From: Cotesia glomerata
Lineage: Eukaryota; Arthropoda; Insecta; Hymenoptera; Braconidae
Length of the DNA: 64,000 nucleotides
Reading direction: 5' to 3'
Assembly: GCF_020080835.1 (NCBI RefSeq)
Contig: NC_058158.1
Span: 31,142,305-31,206,304, forward strand
Positions 26,024-38,774 of this stretch are shown here, one piece after another. The position numbers were made by a program, and so were the translations under genes. The first letter of the stretch is position 1; each line of letters begins with the position of its first letter. The notes under the pieces are model-generated. The model was not told the origin of the DNA. It saw only the letters and a list, made by a program, of their open reading frames with translations, and ran no database searches.

Positions 26024-29000
26024 TTGCCGTCCTCTCTTGTCTCTCGTCTCATGCCTGTTAACTCAGTCTATCCAATCTGTCTTTCTTTCGATTTCAATGT
26101 ATTCCTTCCTTTATTCTTCTCCTACTCTTGCTGCTGCTCCTGCTCCTAGTACAGCTGCAATGAAGCTTACCTAGCTCTCTCACTACTAACATGGACACTG
26201 ACCAACCTCGGGGAATGCCTTCAGGAGATTCTCGTCAGCGACAAATTCGTAGTTGACTCGCGTAGCCAAGCGCGTCTTTCCCAATTGGCCGCACCGAAAT
26301 TGTTCGAACACACACAGCATATATGTTGTGTGTATATACTTGAATTATTGATAAATACAAACAAGATAATCATGTGGAGAAATTGTGTGGTGGTACGCGT
26401 CGTCAATTACCAAAGTTGGTGTTCATTAGAGCAAGTAACAACGACAATGGTGAATAGAAGCTTAAGTGGCTGATGGGCTTGTCTCTGCTGCTTTACTGGA
26501 TACTATGTCTGATCAAGAAAAAACCATCAGAGTCGAGTATGAGTTTGAGTATGAGGATTATATGTACGAGGAAAAGTTAAAGAACAAGAGAAAATAATAA
26601 AACAAAAATAGAAAAAAAATAAAAAGCAAAAAGTAGGCGATGACTTGAGTCGCCGGCACTGTAGCGAATACGAAAATTCCAACAGCATCGTCAATTCCCT
26701 TGCGGCCAAGTAATAACGAGTATCGGCCTGGGAAAATCTTCGGTGCACGGTACGGGCGGCATTTATTAGAAAAGTTACAAGGGTGTATCGAAGGGAGAGA
26801 AAACTTGCAAATTGCAAAGTCTCCACGCGATTGAGAGGTTCACTACAGTACCTTATGCTTTTTCTCCCTCACTCCCTTTTTGTACTCTCACTCTTTCCCT
26901 CTTGTAGTATTCTCCGCTCTTATTGTACAACACCGGTAACTTCACTTGCTTGCGGAATTTTCTCGGTTACTTTTACTCGTTTTGTGTGAATTTATATATC
27001 TATATTCATGTATCGTTTTAATTGAAATGCAATGTGAGAATAACTTTAGCAAAAAGTTTAAATTAATGTAGAATAAAAATATAAAAAAAGTTTAATATAA
27101 AAGTTGATTTATTAGTTGTATTAATTTATTACTTCTGTCATTATAAGTCAGATTTATTTTTTTTTATCAGGCTGGTGTGGTGTAAGAAAATTTAAGCGCA
27201 ACAAAGGTTACTAACTTACATGATTGTCCGTCGTGTCACGGAAAAAGTTACGTGAAATAATTGATAAATGTTTGAGGCCCGCGGGAGTCTAAGAGAGAAA
27301 GTAATAGTAGAACACAGTTGTGTAGGAGAATAAATAGTAAAAGCAGCAGCAGCAGCAGCAGCAGCAGTAGCAGTAGTAGAAATAGTGGAAGCTGATGCTA
27401 GGTGAGAGAAATTCCGAGTGATTTAGTGCTCACAAGGGAGAGGCAACTGTTGTCACGACCCCGGTTGGGTATCACACGAAAACGTGAGAAAAACAACGCC
27501 GATAGCTAAAGTTGGAAGAGGACAAATATTCCCGTAGAATAAAAATTGTTTCGCTCTAACGAAAAAATTACCTTCAACAGCGTATACTGACTGGACTACC
27601 GACGGCTAGTTGATCCTGCTCCGTGTTTATACGAAATTACTCGCGGGCTAACTAACGGGAATCATTTCCGTGAGAAGTGAAATACGCAAATAAAGCTAAC
27701 TATTTTTTTCCATCCTACCGCTCAGCATTTAAACAAACTGTAAAAATAAAAATTTTTTTAAATATCTATGTTATTTTATCTAAAGTTTCAAATACAAAGT
27801 GTAGAGATAAATATTGTTAATTAAACTTCACTCAGTTCTCTTTAATATATAAATATTTGAGAGTTATAATAAGTCGTGGAGGTAATAAATTAAAATAATT
27901 AGCAAAACAGCTGAGGAAAGTGCATTAACAGATGCAGAGCATACTTGTGCTGAGCTTATCCAAGCTGTCTAGTTGGTCATGAACCACTATATTATCTAAT
28001 TGCTATTGCTACGAGGAACTTCTGGTTTACGCCCAAGTATAACGATGCGACTGACTCGTTAACCGAGTAGCCAATTAGCCGTACGTGACGGACCTTACGA
28101 TTATTGAAGAGAAATTGTGCTACAACCGATGTACACTTAAACATTTATCGCTGTTTTAGTGTTTAAAATAACTACCAGACTACTTGTCGTCGTTGTCGTC
28201 TATAGTCGCTATTAAAACCATTTACTCGTGTTCATTTTTTAACATATATTTCACCAAAACGTCTACTCAGTCCGACTTAACATACAAATTAACTACTGGC
28301 CATAAATAACGAGGCAATAAATTATCAAGTCCACAGATAAACTTTATAAATAAATAAACAAATAAATAAATACATATTCGAGCTTTGTAAAATATAAAAT
28401 ATAAAAAAATAGTTTTGTTGAATAGACGAGACTACAACAACTCAATTGGAAATAGTAGATAGGCAAAAGTAAAGTCGAAATCGATGATCTTTTTCCTTTT
28501 AAACTTTACGGCAACGGCAACTGCTACATACTATATCCAATGATAAATTATAACGAAAGAACTTTTGACAGCTGGCTTGGATCTTACTTTTTACTCCTTG
28601 GTACTGGTGCTGGTACTTTAGCAGCAGTGCAAGCACAAAGATACTACTCGAAAAGGGCTGCATCATTCGATCGGTTTTCACTCATGCCCACTACTCAAAA
28701 CTACCTTAGAGTATCCTTTAACCTTTACTGTGTATTTTAAGGCTTCACATTTATACAAGTTACATACGTATATACATACTATCTGGAGTCTAGAAGAGAG
28801 CATTTTATTTAGCGAGGTCGACGAGTATAAATCCCCGTGAATTATAGAAGCCTGATCCACAGTAGAAATAATATAAGAACTACGATGTACATTACCGGAG
28901 CCAGTAGGTATACTATCTTCAGTGCTTCTGTGTAGGCATATAAGGTATTTCGTTTTACTTCTCACGTTTCTCGATAAACGTAAACTATGAATGCTCCTTT

Positions 29001-30101
29001 ATTTTTTTATTTCCATTTCACATAAGACACTTGATCAATTCATTTATTCAACACAAAACACTAGCTGAAATAACTTACTTGATAAATTTTATTTATTTTT
29101 ATCGTACTTTTTTATTTCTCCTACTTCTCCTACTTCTTTTTATTCTTGGTTTATTTTTTTTAATTGATGTTATTTTAACTTGGTAAACAAAGACTGCGTG
29201 GAATACAAACTGCGTAGCTGCGGAATTGTTTATCAGGGAGTAGGCAAGCTTGATGTACTATTTTATCGTCAGACCACGCCAGTTAGTCTTCGCTCAAGGG
29301 TCGGACTCGGTCCGTAACTGTCTCAGTACGCAGCCAGCCACCTTGAGGAAGAATATGTCGAGTCTACTGAGGCAGCCGTAAATTTCTCAAGCAAGCTCGA
29401 GCCTCTTCAGCTAACTCTATTTCGCCACCACCATCTACCTATATACATATATGAATACATCTTTCGCCGCTTTCCATTCTTGCTTCCTTGCACTCTTACT
29501 ACTCTACTTGTTCAGCCTTTTGCCCCCACCGAATCTCTTTATCCCTCGTTATTTCCCTAGTTTACGCTCGCATCCGCTACATTACCACTCATATCCTCAA
29601 CTTCTGCTACGAGCTTAACTTACACTTCAAATCCGTCAAAAATACTCAAAATTAATAATTACTGACACCAATAAGCCATAAAATGTTTATGAGCCATGAT
29701 TGTAGAGAATTTTTTTGAACAACCAATAAAGCGATGGGTTGTAGCTGCAGAGAAGACTATTCTCTGGTGCTAATGGTCCATCGTTTAGATATCACAGGCG
29801 ATAAATGTCGTCAATGGAGCCACTATGATGTGGAGACAATCTATAGCTTAATCCCAGCTAGGAGCATCTGGACGTTAACGCGTAGTGATTAGATGTAACG
29901 TCAGAGATAATCGTGACCGACCACACGTATGCCTTCCTATGCTAATTGCCTAGCCACTGTTACCTATATTGCGTTACGTCGCATAGTTCATCGATTATGT
30001 GCATCACCAATAGTTATTAATAGCACCCATATATTCTATAAGTAGAATCGTAATTTCTCACGTTGAAAAATCGAATCAAAATATATAAATAAATCTAAGT
30101 T
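26024..30101. other. Unique DNA, no gene called
   Basis: Mixed composition, with GC-richer patches at 26640-26760, 27400-27480 and 29190-29420. The frame at 28540-28740 contains SYFLLLGTGAGTLAAVQAQR but lacks splice support. Only the (AGC) tract stands out. Confidence 0.4.
27342..27379. repeat. (AGC)n trinucleotide repeat
   Basis: About nine AGC/CAG units followed by CAG/TAG variants. It is not inside a convincing coding frame. Confidence 0.9.
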
Positions 30102-30278
30102 AAATATCGAGGGTATGCTAACATAAATATTTATCAAAATATTATACGAATAATTATTAAGTATTTATTTTTATTATACGCAAAAATTTTATATTTAAAT
30201 GAAAATTCTAGAACTTTTTAATTTTTTGAGTTATAATTGTGAATAATTACAAATAAACTAAAAATACCCTCGATATTT
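30102..30278. mobile_element. Short inverted-repeat element (177 bp)
   Basis: AAATATCGAGGGTAT at 30102-30116 is perfectly inverted at 30264-30278. The interior is very AT-rich with no coding frame. The size fits a MITE, but no target duplication is evident and there is no second copy in the window. Confidence 0.4.
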
Positions 30279-32840
30279 GAAAGCATATTTTTTGCATAAA
30301 GCGTAATTATGATCATATAAATGAAAATGAATTTTTTGAAAAGCATCAGACTTTTAATCATGCATTGGCTTACATCATTTATGCGTGGAAATGTTTCTCC
30401 ACTTTCCGGTACACTAGACGGGACTTTATAAAGCACAGTACGGCCAAGGAGGTTTATTTGCGGCGTACTAAAGAGCAGCCCGCAGGCGATAACTCAGTCA
30501 GTTTGTCTTGCTTGTACAGCATCATGTCAAGCTGTAGCCATCCGATTTTCGGTTCTCTGATATTTCAGTCTAATCGTGCAAATTTTGCCCAAGGTAAGAC
30601 CGATATCTCTCCAGGCCATTGCTATATTATAACCTATCGCACTATTTACTACTACTATACACTACTCTTACAATATATTACTTCTGTAGTAAAAAAATAA
30701 TTTGCTCACCAGTACCAGCACGGATTCGGGATTTAGTAAAGTAAATAAAACAAGTCTGTATTGATCCTACCTGTATCAAAAAAACGAAAAGAATTATTAC
30801 ATACAGGGGTTAATAAAAAAGTTATCATTATAACAAAAGAGTATAAAACTTCACGATCGTAAAGAACTACAAAATCTTTGTGTATTTTTCTGATAAAAAC
30901 TTTATATTTTTATGTCCATTATTGTTTGATAATTCAAAAACTGTTTCACATGTTCAGCAGTTTAATTTAAACAAATTAAGATAAAAAAGTTTTTGTATTT
31001 CTTAAAATAGACGGTACGTTGAGCCTGAAACGTCAGACTTATGCATCAGGGAAATTTCTGGAGGCTTCTGTCATCTAAGATATCGTGAGCGCGATACAGC
31101 AAAGATACCCTGAATTATTAAGGGAATTAACGTCACTAGTTTGAGAGAGAGAAGCTGGGAGATATTAATATTTCAAGTAACAATGTACCTACTGCTGAAT
31201 ATCTCTCGTGAGAATGGAATGATCGACTCTCTGTCTTCACTTTGAAAGACACCAATAGTATATATATATGGTTATTATACAAAATACATGTATACCCACA
31301 GGTATATATGTACTTGCATAATCCTCAAAATATGTATAAAGTTTGATGGATAATTTATCGTAAGCGTCGAGTGTAAGGTCATTGCATACTTATCTAGAAT
31401 CTAAACCCATCAGACATAAAGTAAAATAGGTACTGATATATGTGGTAATAGTCATCCATATACACGTACCTATTGAAGCTATTAAATAGTTATACGTTCT
31501 TATATTAAGCTGACGGTATAAATTTGATGGTAATAAAAATGAGGAAGGTAAAATTAGGTAAAGAGCATGAAAGTGAGTAAGGTTGAAGGGTGAATCGGTT
31601 ATGTGAAATACCCCAGAAGTTTATCCACGTCCACATGGTGAATATTACATTCACCGGATTACCACCAGGGGTTGACTCATTATCGTCACCGATAATTCAC
31701 CGTGCAGCAGCTATAAATCCTACTAGACTACACGTGCTTTACAACGAACGGGCCCGTGTATTTACACTGATGTACGAGATCGCCAAGCGACTTCGACGCT
31801 TGTCACATGCGTATTAGCCTTCCCTACTCCTCTCTTTTTCCCCTGAGCAATAAACTTGCCAACGTGGAGTCTCTACTACTGCGAAAGCTACAACTACTAC
31901 AACAACTACTACTACAACTACTGAAACAAGTACACTAGCTACCAATTCCCCTTATAACCTCGTCAAATTTATTAGCCAAACCTTTATAAAATAATAACAA
32001 ATAAATTGCCTTCAGTAATACTCCTGTCCTAAAGTAAATATCTGATCGATGAAAATGTCACTGGAGTTAATAGCGACCAATCAACCCTAGAAGAAACTCA
32101 ATAAATTAACTTTTACATTTAATTTTTTTACTGAGCATATTTATTATAGATATTTTTTCGAGCATCTCATCGGATACGTATACCTACAAGCAACGAGTGT
32201 GAGTAGATATGTAAGAGCTTAAAGTCTGGTAGTCGACAACTAAAAAAGCGAAAAGATAGATAAGCCTTGACGCGTAGAATCGAGTGGCGAGAGTGCACTG
32301 AATATTTTATGTGGCATTCTCGTACGTCATTCGCTGGATGAATAAAAAGGACTTGCTGTCGGCGAGCTGTAACTCGTGAAACATAACCACGTCGTGCAAT
32401 GCGTTTTCATTCTTCCCATATTCTACTCTATTCTACACTTTATACTCGATACTCGCACTACTCTCAATTCACGTCTCCTCTTGCTCTTTTACATCTTCCT
32501 TTCTCCTTCTCGAACATCTACCTATACTCCTCCACCCGTACTTCCTCAAGAATACTATGTTTGCTTCTCCTTCTCATCCTAGTCCGCATGTTTATTCATG
32601 TCTTTCAATATTCAGTGATACTTAATCTACAGTCCATTATGTACATCAACAGTTGTATCAATCAAAATGTATTGATTATCTTTAGAGTAATCTGATTACA
32701 ATGTACAAATACATAGCAATTGCACTTTAAAAATTTTAAATAATTAGGAATATTTTAAAAACTCAAGTGCTACTTAAATGTTATTTTATTAGTGAACAAT
32801 GATTTGTTTTTATGTGAATATAAAATTTAAAAAAAAAATG
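30279..32840. other. Unique DNA
   Basis: Contains TA-rich simple stretches at 31255-31310, ACT/ACA triplets at 31881-31924, and short open frames (30365-30700, 31590-31817) without splice or motif support. No gene is seen. Confidence 0.4.
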
Positions 32841-32842
32841 TA

Positions 32843-33939
32843 CACGGAGAGAAAAATATGGAAATCATTCCTATAATTTTAATGAAATGTTTTCCAATAC
32901 CATTTTAGGAGCAATTACTCAAATTATGGGAATTGTACCCATAATTTTTGGGAAATGTTACTATAATTATGGGAATGGTTCCTATAATTATAGAAACGAT
33001 TCCTATAATTATAACTATAATATCAGCATGATTCCCATAATATATAGGAATGGTTCCCATAATATATAGGAATAGTTTCTATAATATTATAGGAATCATT
33101 CCTATAATATTTTGGGAACCATTCCCATAATATTATAGTAATGATGCCTAATAATATTGAGATATTTATCATTAAAACTCAAGTTATTTGTGACTTCGAT
33201 GACCACTTTGAAGCATTTGAAATTAATAGTAATTTCGATAATTTTACTTGCTTCCCAATAACATCATTTGAAATATGTAAAATAAGTAATATTGTTCATA
33301 TAAATAGTAAAAGTTACATACCCAAAAGGTGGATTTAATAAATATTCAACGTATGTATTGTAAATAAATAATTTGTTTTAAAAATAAAATGAAATTGTTA
33401 AAATAAATAGTGAATTTCCATATCTACCTTACTCCTCTAATTGTGAAGTGAGAAAATATCCCTTTTATTAGAGAAACTTTAGAATTGCTACAATATTTTT
33501 CAATATTATCTAATACAATAATAACTGAGTTGAAAAAAACAATTTAAGATTAAGTAAACACGTGAATAAAAATTATGAAAAAGAAATTTTTTCACTCTAG
33601 TGAAAGCTCAATTTTTATTTACAAAAAAAAATGTATTAGCAAAAAAATGTATAATAATTACTTTATACTTTTGATGTGATTGCTCCATTATTATGAACAT
33701 AAACATTTTTCTATTATTATGTGCGTCATTCCCATAATATCATAAGAACAATTCCTATAATATTATAGGAACCATCCCCATAATATATTGAAGCTATTCC
33801 ATTATTGTATAGTAATTTTTCCAATAAATTATGGGTATGGTTCCTATAATGAGCATAGGATTGATACCTATAATGATCATTTTATTATAGGAATCATTCC
33901 CATAATTTTTGGAAAGGTTCCTATAAATTTCTCTCTGTG
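32843..33939. mobile_element. Element B: palindrome-array element (1097 bp)
   Basis: The ends are CACGGAGAGAAAAATAT and, reverse-complemented, CACAGAGAGAAATTTATAGG. Direct TA dinucleotides flank it (32841-32842 and 33940-33941). Both flanking thirds are built from degenerate ~20-base units of the type GGAATGRTTCCYATAATAT, themselves self-complementary, so each third is an array of short palindromes. The central part (about 33150-33700) is plain AT-rich DNA. There is no transposase. The small frames inside (N/Y/I-rich) are by-products of the array. Confidence 0.8.
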
Positions 33940-33941
33940 TA

Positions 33942-35802
33942 ACATTTTTTTAAAAAAAGTAAATTATTAGACGCTTTTTCGTGCGTACGAATAGAAAGAA
34001 GAGATAAAATCGAAATTTAAGTTTTTTCGATAAAAATCATAAAACTTGTAAAAATATATTGATAAAAAAAAGCTTCTGTTTTTCTCCCTTTTAACTTTAT
34101 TGCAATTCTCAACAGCTGTCGAAAATCGAGACCGTTCGAGAAAACAGCTGGTGCAATCTTGAGAGTTCTTGTTTCGTTCTCACTATCCTGTACGTTTCTT
34201 TTGTTCTATTCGTATAATTTATCAATTCTATTAGTCTTAGTGTGTCGGGTAAAAAAATATCAACAAAAAAAAAAAGAAAGAAAGGAAAAAAGATATACGT
34301 GAGCAAAACAATAGTAATTTTTATCATTACTGTCAATAAAACTCGGTAAATTTAACGTACTAAACAATTTATTTTATAATTTTTTCAATTTTGTCATCTC
34401 TCGTCAAATCTCGGTATGAAAAATTTCCATTTTCATTTTTACGACGTATCGTATCACCTTTGACTGTGAATTTACGACCAATTCGACATAGTACGTGCTC
34501 TGATCGTCATACCGATATTTTTTTATTGTATTTTTCCTTTTTCCTTACCAAACCTTTTATTCGGTATACCAGACCGAGTAATGAAGCGCGACTGACGTGA
34601 ATCTGCGCTGGAAAAAAACGTGACTTGGACGTGTTTGTTCCTGATGGGTGTAGAAACACTAGTAAAATAAATCACTTTGTTAGACGTCATATACTTCATT
34701 TTTATATTCGATATATTTCTGTACGACAATCCACCCTATACTATATCCTAAATAAACTAATGAAATAAAAAAATCTATCCGATCAAGAATAACTCACTAA
34801 ATGTCATTTGACACAATCCAAGTATATCCGTATTTATGGCTCAATTTATTTATGAATAAAGTTTACTCAAGCTAAGCAATACCAATTTTAGGGCAAAGTA
34901 CCCAATTACTAGCCTTTACAGAAATTTGATTCCTCATAAAAACAGTAATTTTGATTGGATCGATTATATTTTTATTTTAGTGGTAAAATATATGGAATGA
35001 TGGATACTATTTTTTTAGAGATTAAATCTTCTTATTTTAATTTTTTTCAGAGTACAACACCGAATAAATAATTTCAAGCGTGAAAATGAAGTTTTTAACT
35101 TCCTTTGAAAATAAGAGATAGATATCAATGAGATTAATTAAAAGAATATGTGTTTCATAACAGACATTAAAAAAATCAAAGAAAACAGAGACAAAGATCT
35201 GAACACGCAACGGCAACAAATCTTTTTAACATTCTATAATTAATATTTAACTACAGTATACTACACTGCAGAGAAACTTGTGGTTTCCGCAATCTCTCGA
35301 GGATATCTTATTCAACTTTGAAACAACTAAGAACTTTTAAAATGAAGACTAAGTCGGAAAAGTAACATATTACACTGCAGCAGTATTGTTGCCCCTTGGG
35401 ATTCAATGTCCTGAGTATTGAAAAAGACTCAGTGTCAATTCGTATTTATATAGTGTGTCGAGTCTATTCAACTGTTTTTCTCCTTTCTCCAGCTCTATTT
35501 TACTCCTGTGACAACTACTCTACTCGTTTGCCCAAAAAATTACCCCAATATCAGTGCGACCCTCCATCGGAAATCGAATGCGCTTGTTTCTGATTGACGG
35601 AAAAATAGCCGGTGTACCAGCTCGTAAATAAACCTCCCATGCACCTTGATCGAACACCCGTAACAGAGGCATTTACCAATCCTAGTGATTGCTTAAACGA
35701 AAGCCAAATAAATGCAGATAAAACAGTAGAACCAACGCCAGATTATTTACACCCTACTAAACTAAAACTTCATCTCACAAATAAATTAGAAAATCAAGAA
35801 TA
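33942..35802. other. Unique DNA with two adjoining protein-like frames
   Basis: Plus frames 35396-35593 (with LPKKLPQYQCDPPSEIECAC) and 35612-35803 (with VTEAFTNPSDCLNESQINAD) have a mixed, protein-like composition. A pyrimidine-rich acceptor (tttctcctttctccag) lies at 35475-35490. The second frame ends exactly where repeat D begins. They may be remnants of one decayed gene or chance. An acceptor at 35050 opens a short frame only. Confidence 0.25.
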
Positions 35803-36803
35803 AAAAATCTGGAAAACGGTTGACCCTAAAGGCCATCTCTGCAACTTCCCGCTAATTCCATAAATAAGCTCTTAAAATTGCACTTATGTCGTTTTTGAGC
35901 TCTTCGAGCTCAAAAATGTAATTTATATGTTATTTCGAGCTCTCTGAGCTCATAGAGTAAGCTGTTCTAAGCTTTTGAGCTCTTCGAGCTCAGAAGTCTG
36001 ATAGAAGATTAATAAAACAGTATTTTTTGAATTTTCAAACTGCAATAATTTCTGAATGAATGAATCGATTTTCACGCGGTTAGCAGTAATCCACGCAGAT
36101 TTTCAGAATCAATGATATACTTTTGAACACAAACTAATCGAACCGAAAATCTTAGAGAAATTTGAAAAATTCACTTTTTTCGAATTTTTTCGACAACAAT
36201 AACTTACGAACCAATCAACCGATTTTCACGTTCTTGGTAGCGATCGACGTGATTTTTCGGACCCTAATAATTATTTTATTTCGTTAAAAACGATCCAAAA
36301 AGAAATGTCGAAGTTATGTGAAAAACCACTTTTTTCGAAATTTTTCGTTTTTGATCTCTTGAACGAATCAACCGATTTTGATGGGACCGGTGGCAATCGA
36401 CGTGATTTTTTAAACTTAAGAGCTGATTAGTTTTTGGAATTGATCGGTGAAGCCAATTAGAAGTTATTCCAAAAGAACGATTTTTTGAAAATTTTATTTT
36501 TGAGATTTCTCAAAATCTAGCGAACCGAATCGATTCAAATTTTCACAAAATTTAATGGCAATGATACTCTTTGGATCGCCACCTATTTCGATCCGATCGG
36601 CCGAGCCGTTCAAAAGTTATAAGAGGTTTACATACACACACACACACACACACAGCCGCACGGACACCATCGCGGGAATAGTCAGGGAAGCTCCCCGTGA
36701 CCTTAAAACGTCGAGATCTGATGAAAACTCAATTTTCGCAAAACGAGGTAAAACCAATAACTTCCCGATTTTTTTAAATTTTCTATTTTCTTAGCGGGAA
36801 GTT
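35803..36803. repeat. Repeat D, tandem unit 1 (1001 bp)
   Basis: The unit starts with a ~40-base leader containing GGAAAACGGTTGACCC, then an inverted-ended body from AACTTCCCGCTAA (35843) to TTAGCGGGAAGTT (36803). The body contains TTTTGAGCTCTTCGAGCTC palindromes near 35880-36000. It also has about four degenerate repeats built on 'accgattttcacg...gacgtgattttt', a (CA)n tract at 36633-36654, and a tail with CATCGCGGGAATAGTCAGGG. Nothing is coding. The inverted ends suggest a transposable element; class not determined. Confidence 0.8.
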
Positions 36804-37623
36804 AAAAATTAGGAAAACGGTTGACCCCAAAGGCCACCTTTATAACTTTCCGCTAATTCCATATCTAAGCGCTTAAAATTGCACGTATGACATTTTTGAG
36901 CTCAAAAATATAATTTATGTGTTCTTGTGAGCTCTCCAAGCTCAAAGAGTTAGCTGTTCTAAGCTTTTGAGCTCTTCGAGCTCAAAAGTCTGATAGCAAT
37001 TTAATAAAACATTATTTTTTGAATTTTCAAACCGCAATAACTTTTGAATGAATGCACCAATTTTCACGCGGTCAGCAGCATTCTACGCAGTTTTTCAAAT
37101 TCTATGATATGATTTCAAACACAAATTGATTAGACCAGAAATTCCGGTGTAATTCGAAAAAATCACTTTTTTTCGTCAACGGTAACTCACGAACGAATTA
37201 ACTGATTTTGACCGGCTTGGCGGCGATCAACATAATTTTTCAAGGTTAAGAGCTGAGTAATTTTTGGACTCGATCGGTAGAGCCGTTTATGTTATTCCAA
37301 AAAAAAAACCACATTTGAAAAATTTTCGTAATTTTTTTGAGAATTCTAAAAATCTACCAGCTCGAATCGGTTTAAATTGTATTCGAAATCTAAGTTTGGT
37401 TAAACCCTTTCGAATGGCACCAACCGCGATCAAATCGATCAAGCCGTTCAAAAATTATGAGAGGTTTACCTACATTCACACATACGCCATCGCGGGAATA
37501 ATCAGGGAAGCTTTCTAGGACCTCAAAACGTCAAGATCTGATGAAAATTCGATTTTTGAAAAATGGGGTAAATCCAATAACTTCCCGATTTTCGAAAATT
37601 TTCCATTTTCTTAGCGGGAAGTT
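36804..37623. repeat. Repeat D, tandem unit 2 (820 bp)
   Basis: A second, diverged copy in the same orientation, directly abutting unit 1 and including the same leader (36804-36843). The body runs from AACTTTCCGCTAA (36844) to TTAGCGGGAAGTT (37623). It is about 180 bases shorter, mainly in the internal repeats and the CA tract. Confidence 0.8.
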
Positions 37624-37788
37624 AAAAAAAAACAACAGTCAAAAATTTATATTTAATAATTATTATGCTCGTAAATAATTCTGTTTCCTATTGTCAAATT
37701 AAATTTTCATTTGCTATTCGGCCGAAATAAAATTACATTTCCAGACATCCTATGTAATATATTAACTTTCAAGTTGAATTTATGCCCA

Positions 37789-38772
37789 CACGAAGAAAAA
37801 AATTTTGCTATAGGAACTCTATAGTAATTAGTTAGTTGTAAAAAATTCCAGTAGGTTAACGTATTCTTATGGTAACAATACCGTTTGGCTCCTGTAACTC
37901 TACATCGTTGAGCTATGAGAGCTAAACGTTATTTACCTCTCACAACTCTACAGGATCGTTCTGAGACTATAACAATTTTGGCAGTCTGTTTAATAATTTT
38001 TTTTTACGATTTAGCATTGATAATTTAATAAATAAATGCGGCAGAACGAATTTATATTGCCAACAATAATTGTATATGACAAATAAGAATAGTATTATAA
38101 TAGAAATCAAATAATAATAGAACTTATATTACAAATAAAAATTATTTGTAAAATAAAAATATGGTCGTCACAAAATTATTTTATTTTCTTAATTATATCA
38201 ATAAATATTAGACATAAAATCACTACCGTATATGCACAAAAAAAGATAAATAAACGAAACCAAATTTTATTTTGTGTTAAATGGGGTCTCTTTAATGTAT
38301 TCCGATAACTTATTACTTATCACAATATATTCAACTAATAAATTAAATTAATAGACACTGCAAATGAATCTTGAAAAACCATAAATACAAAACTGCTCTA
38401 ACGAAATTCAATTTGAAAAAAAAAAAAAAAAAAAAACCCTATTTCCTTAATTAATTCCTTAAATAAATAAACTGGAAACTTAATTGTCCTCATATACTTT
38501 TAATAATATGGATGAGTAACAAAATAATTCTGTTTGTCATTTTAGAAGGTTATGAAATATGTCAGCGCACTCCACTACTGCGCAACGTAGAGCGCTCCCA
38601 ACTATACCGTTTGGCTCTGAGAACAATCCCGTAGAGCTCTGAGAGCTCAACAACATTGAGTGATCAGAACTAAATAACATTTTGTTACTGTAACTCTACA
38701 ACGAACAGTAAACTGTTTATAGTTGTGGTAACTCTACAGTTAGGTTACCAGAACGAAATTTTTTTTTCCGTG
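37789..38772. mobile_element. Family A non-autonomous element, copy 2 (984 bp)
   Basis: The ends are CACGAAGAAAAAAATTTTG and ...TTTTTTTTTCCGTG, flanked by direct CA dinucleotides (37787-37788 and 38773-38774). It is near-identical in order to copy 3, including the internal block with ATATGGTCGTCACAAAATTA that copy 1 lacks. A 21-base A tract lies at 38416-38436. It is non-coding. Its orientation is opposite to copy 1. Confidence 0.9.
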
Positions 38773-38774
38773 CA

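Noticed and set aside
32843..33939. CRISPR-like array of regular short repeats
   Set aside because: Repeats are degenerate, palindromic, without unique spacers, and bounded by transposon ends in an insect genome.
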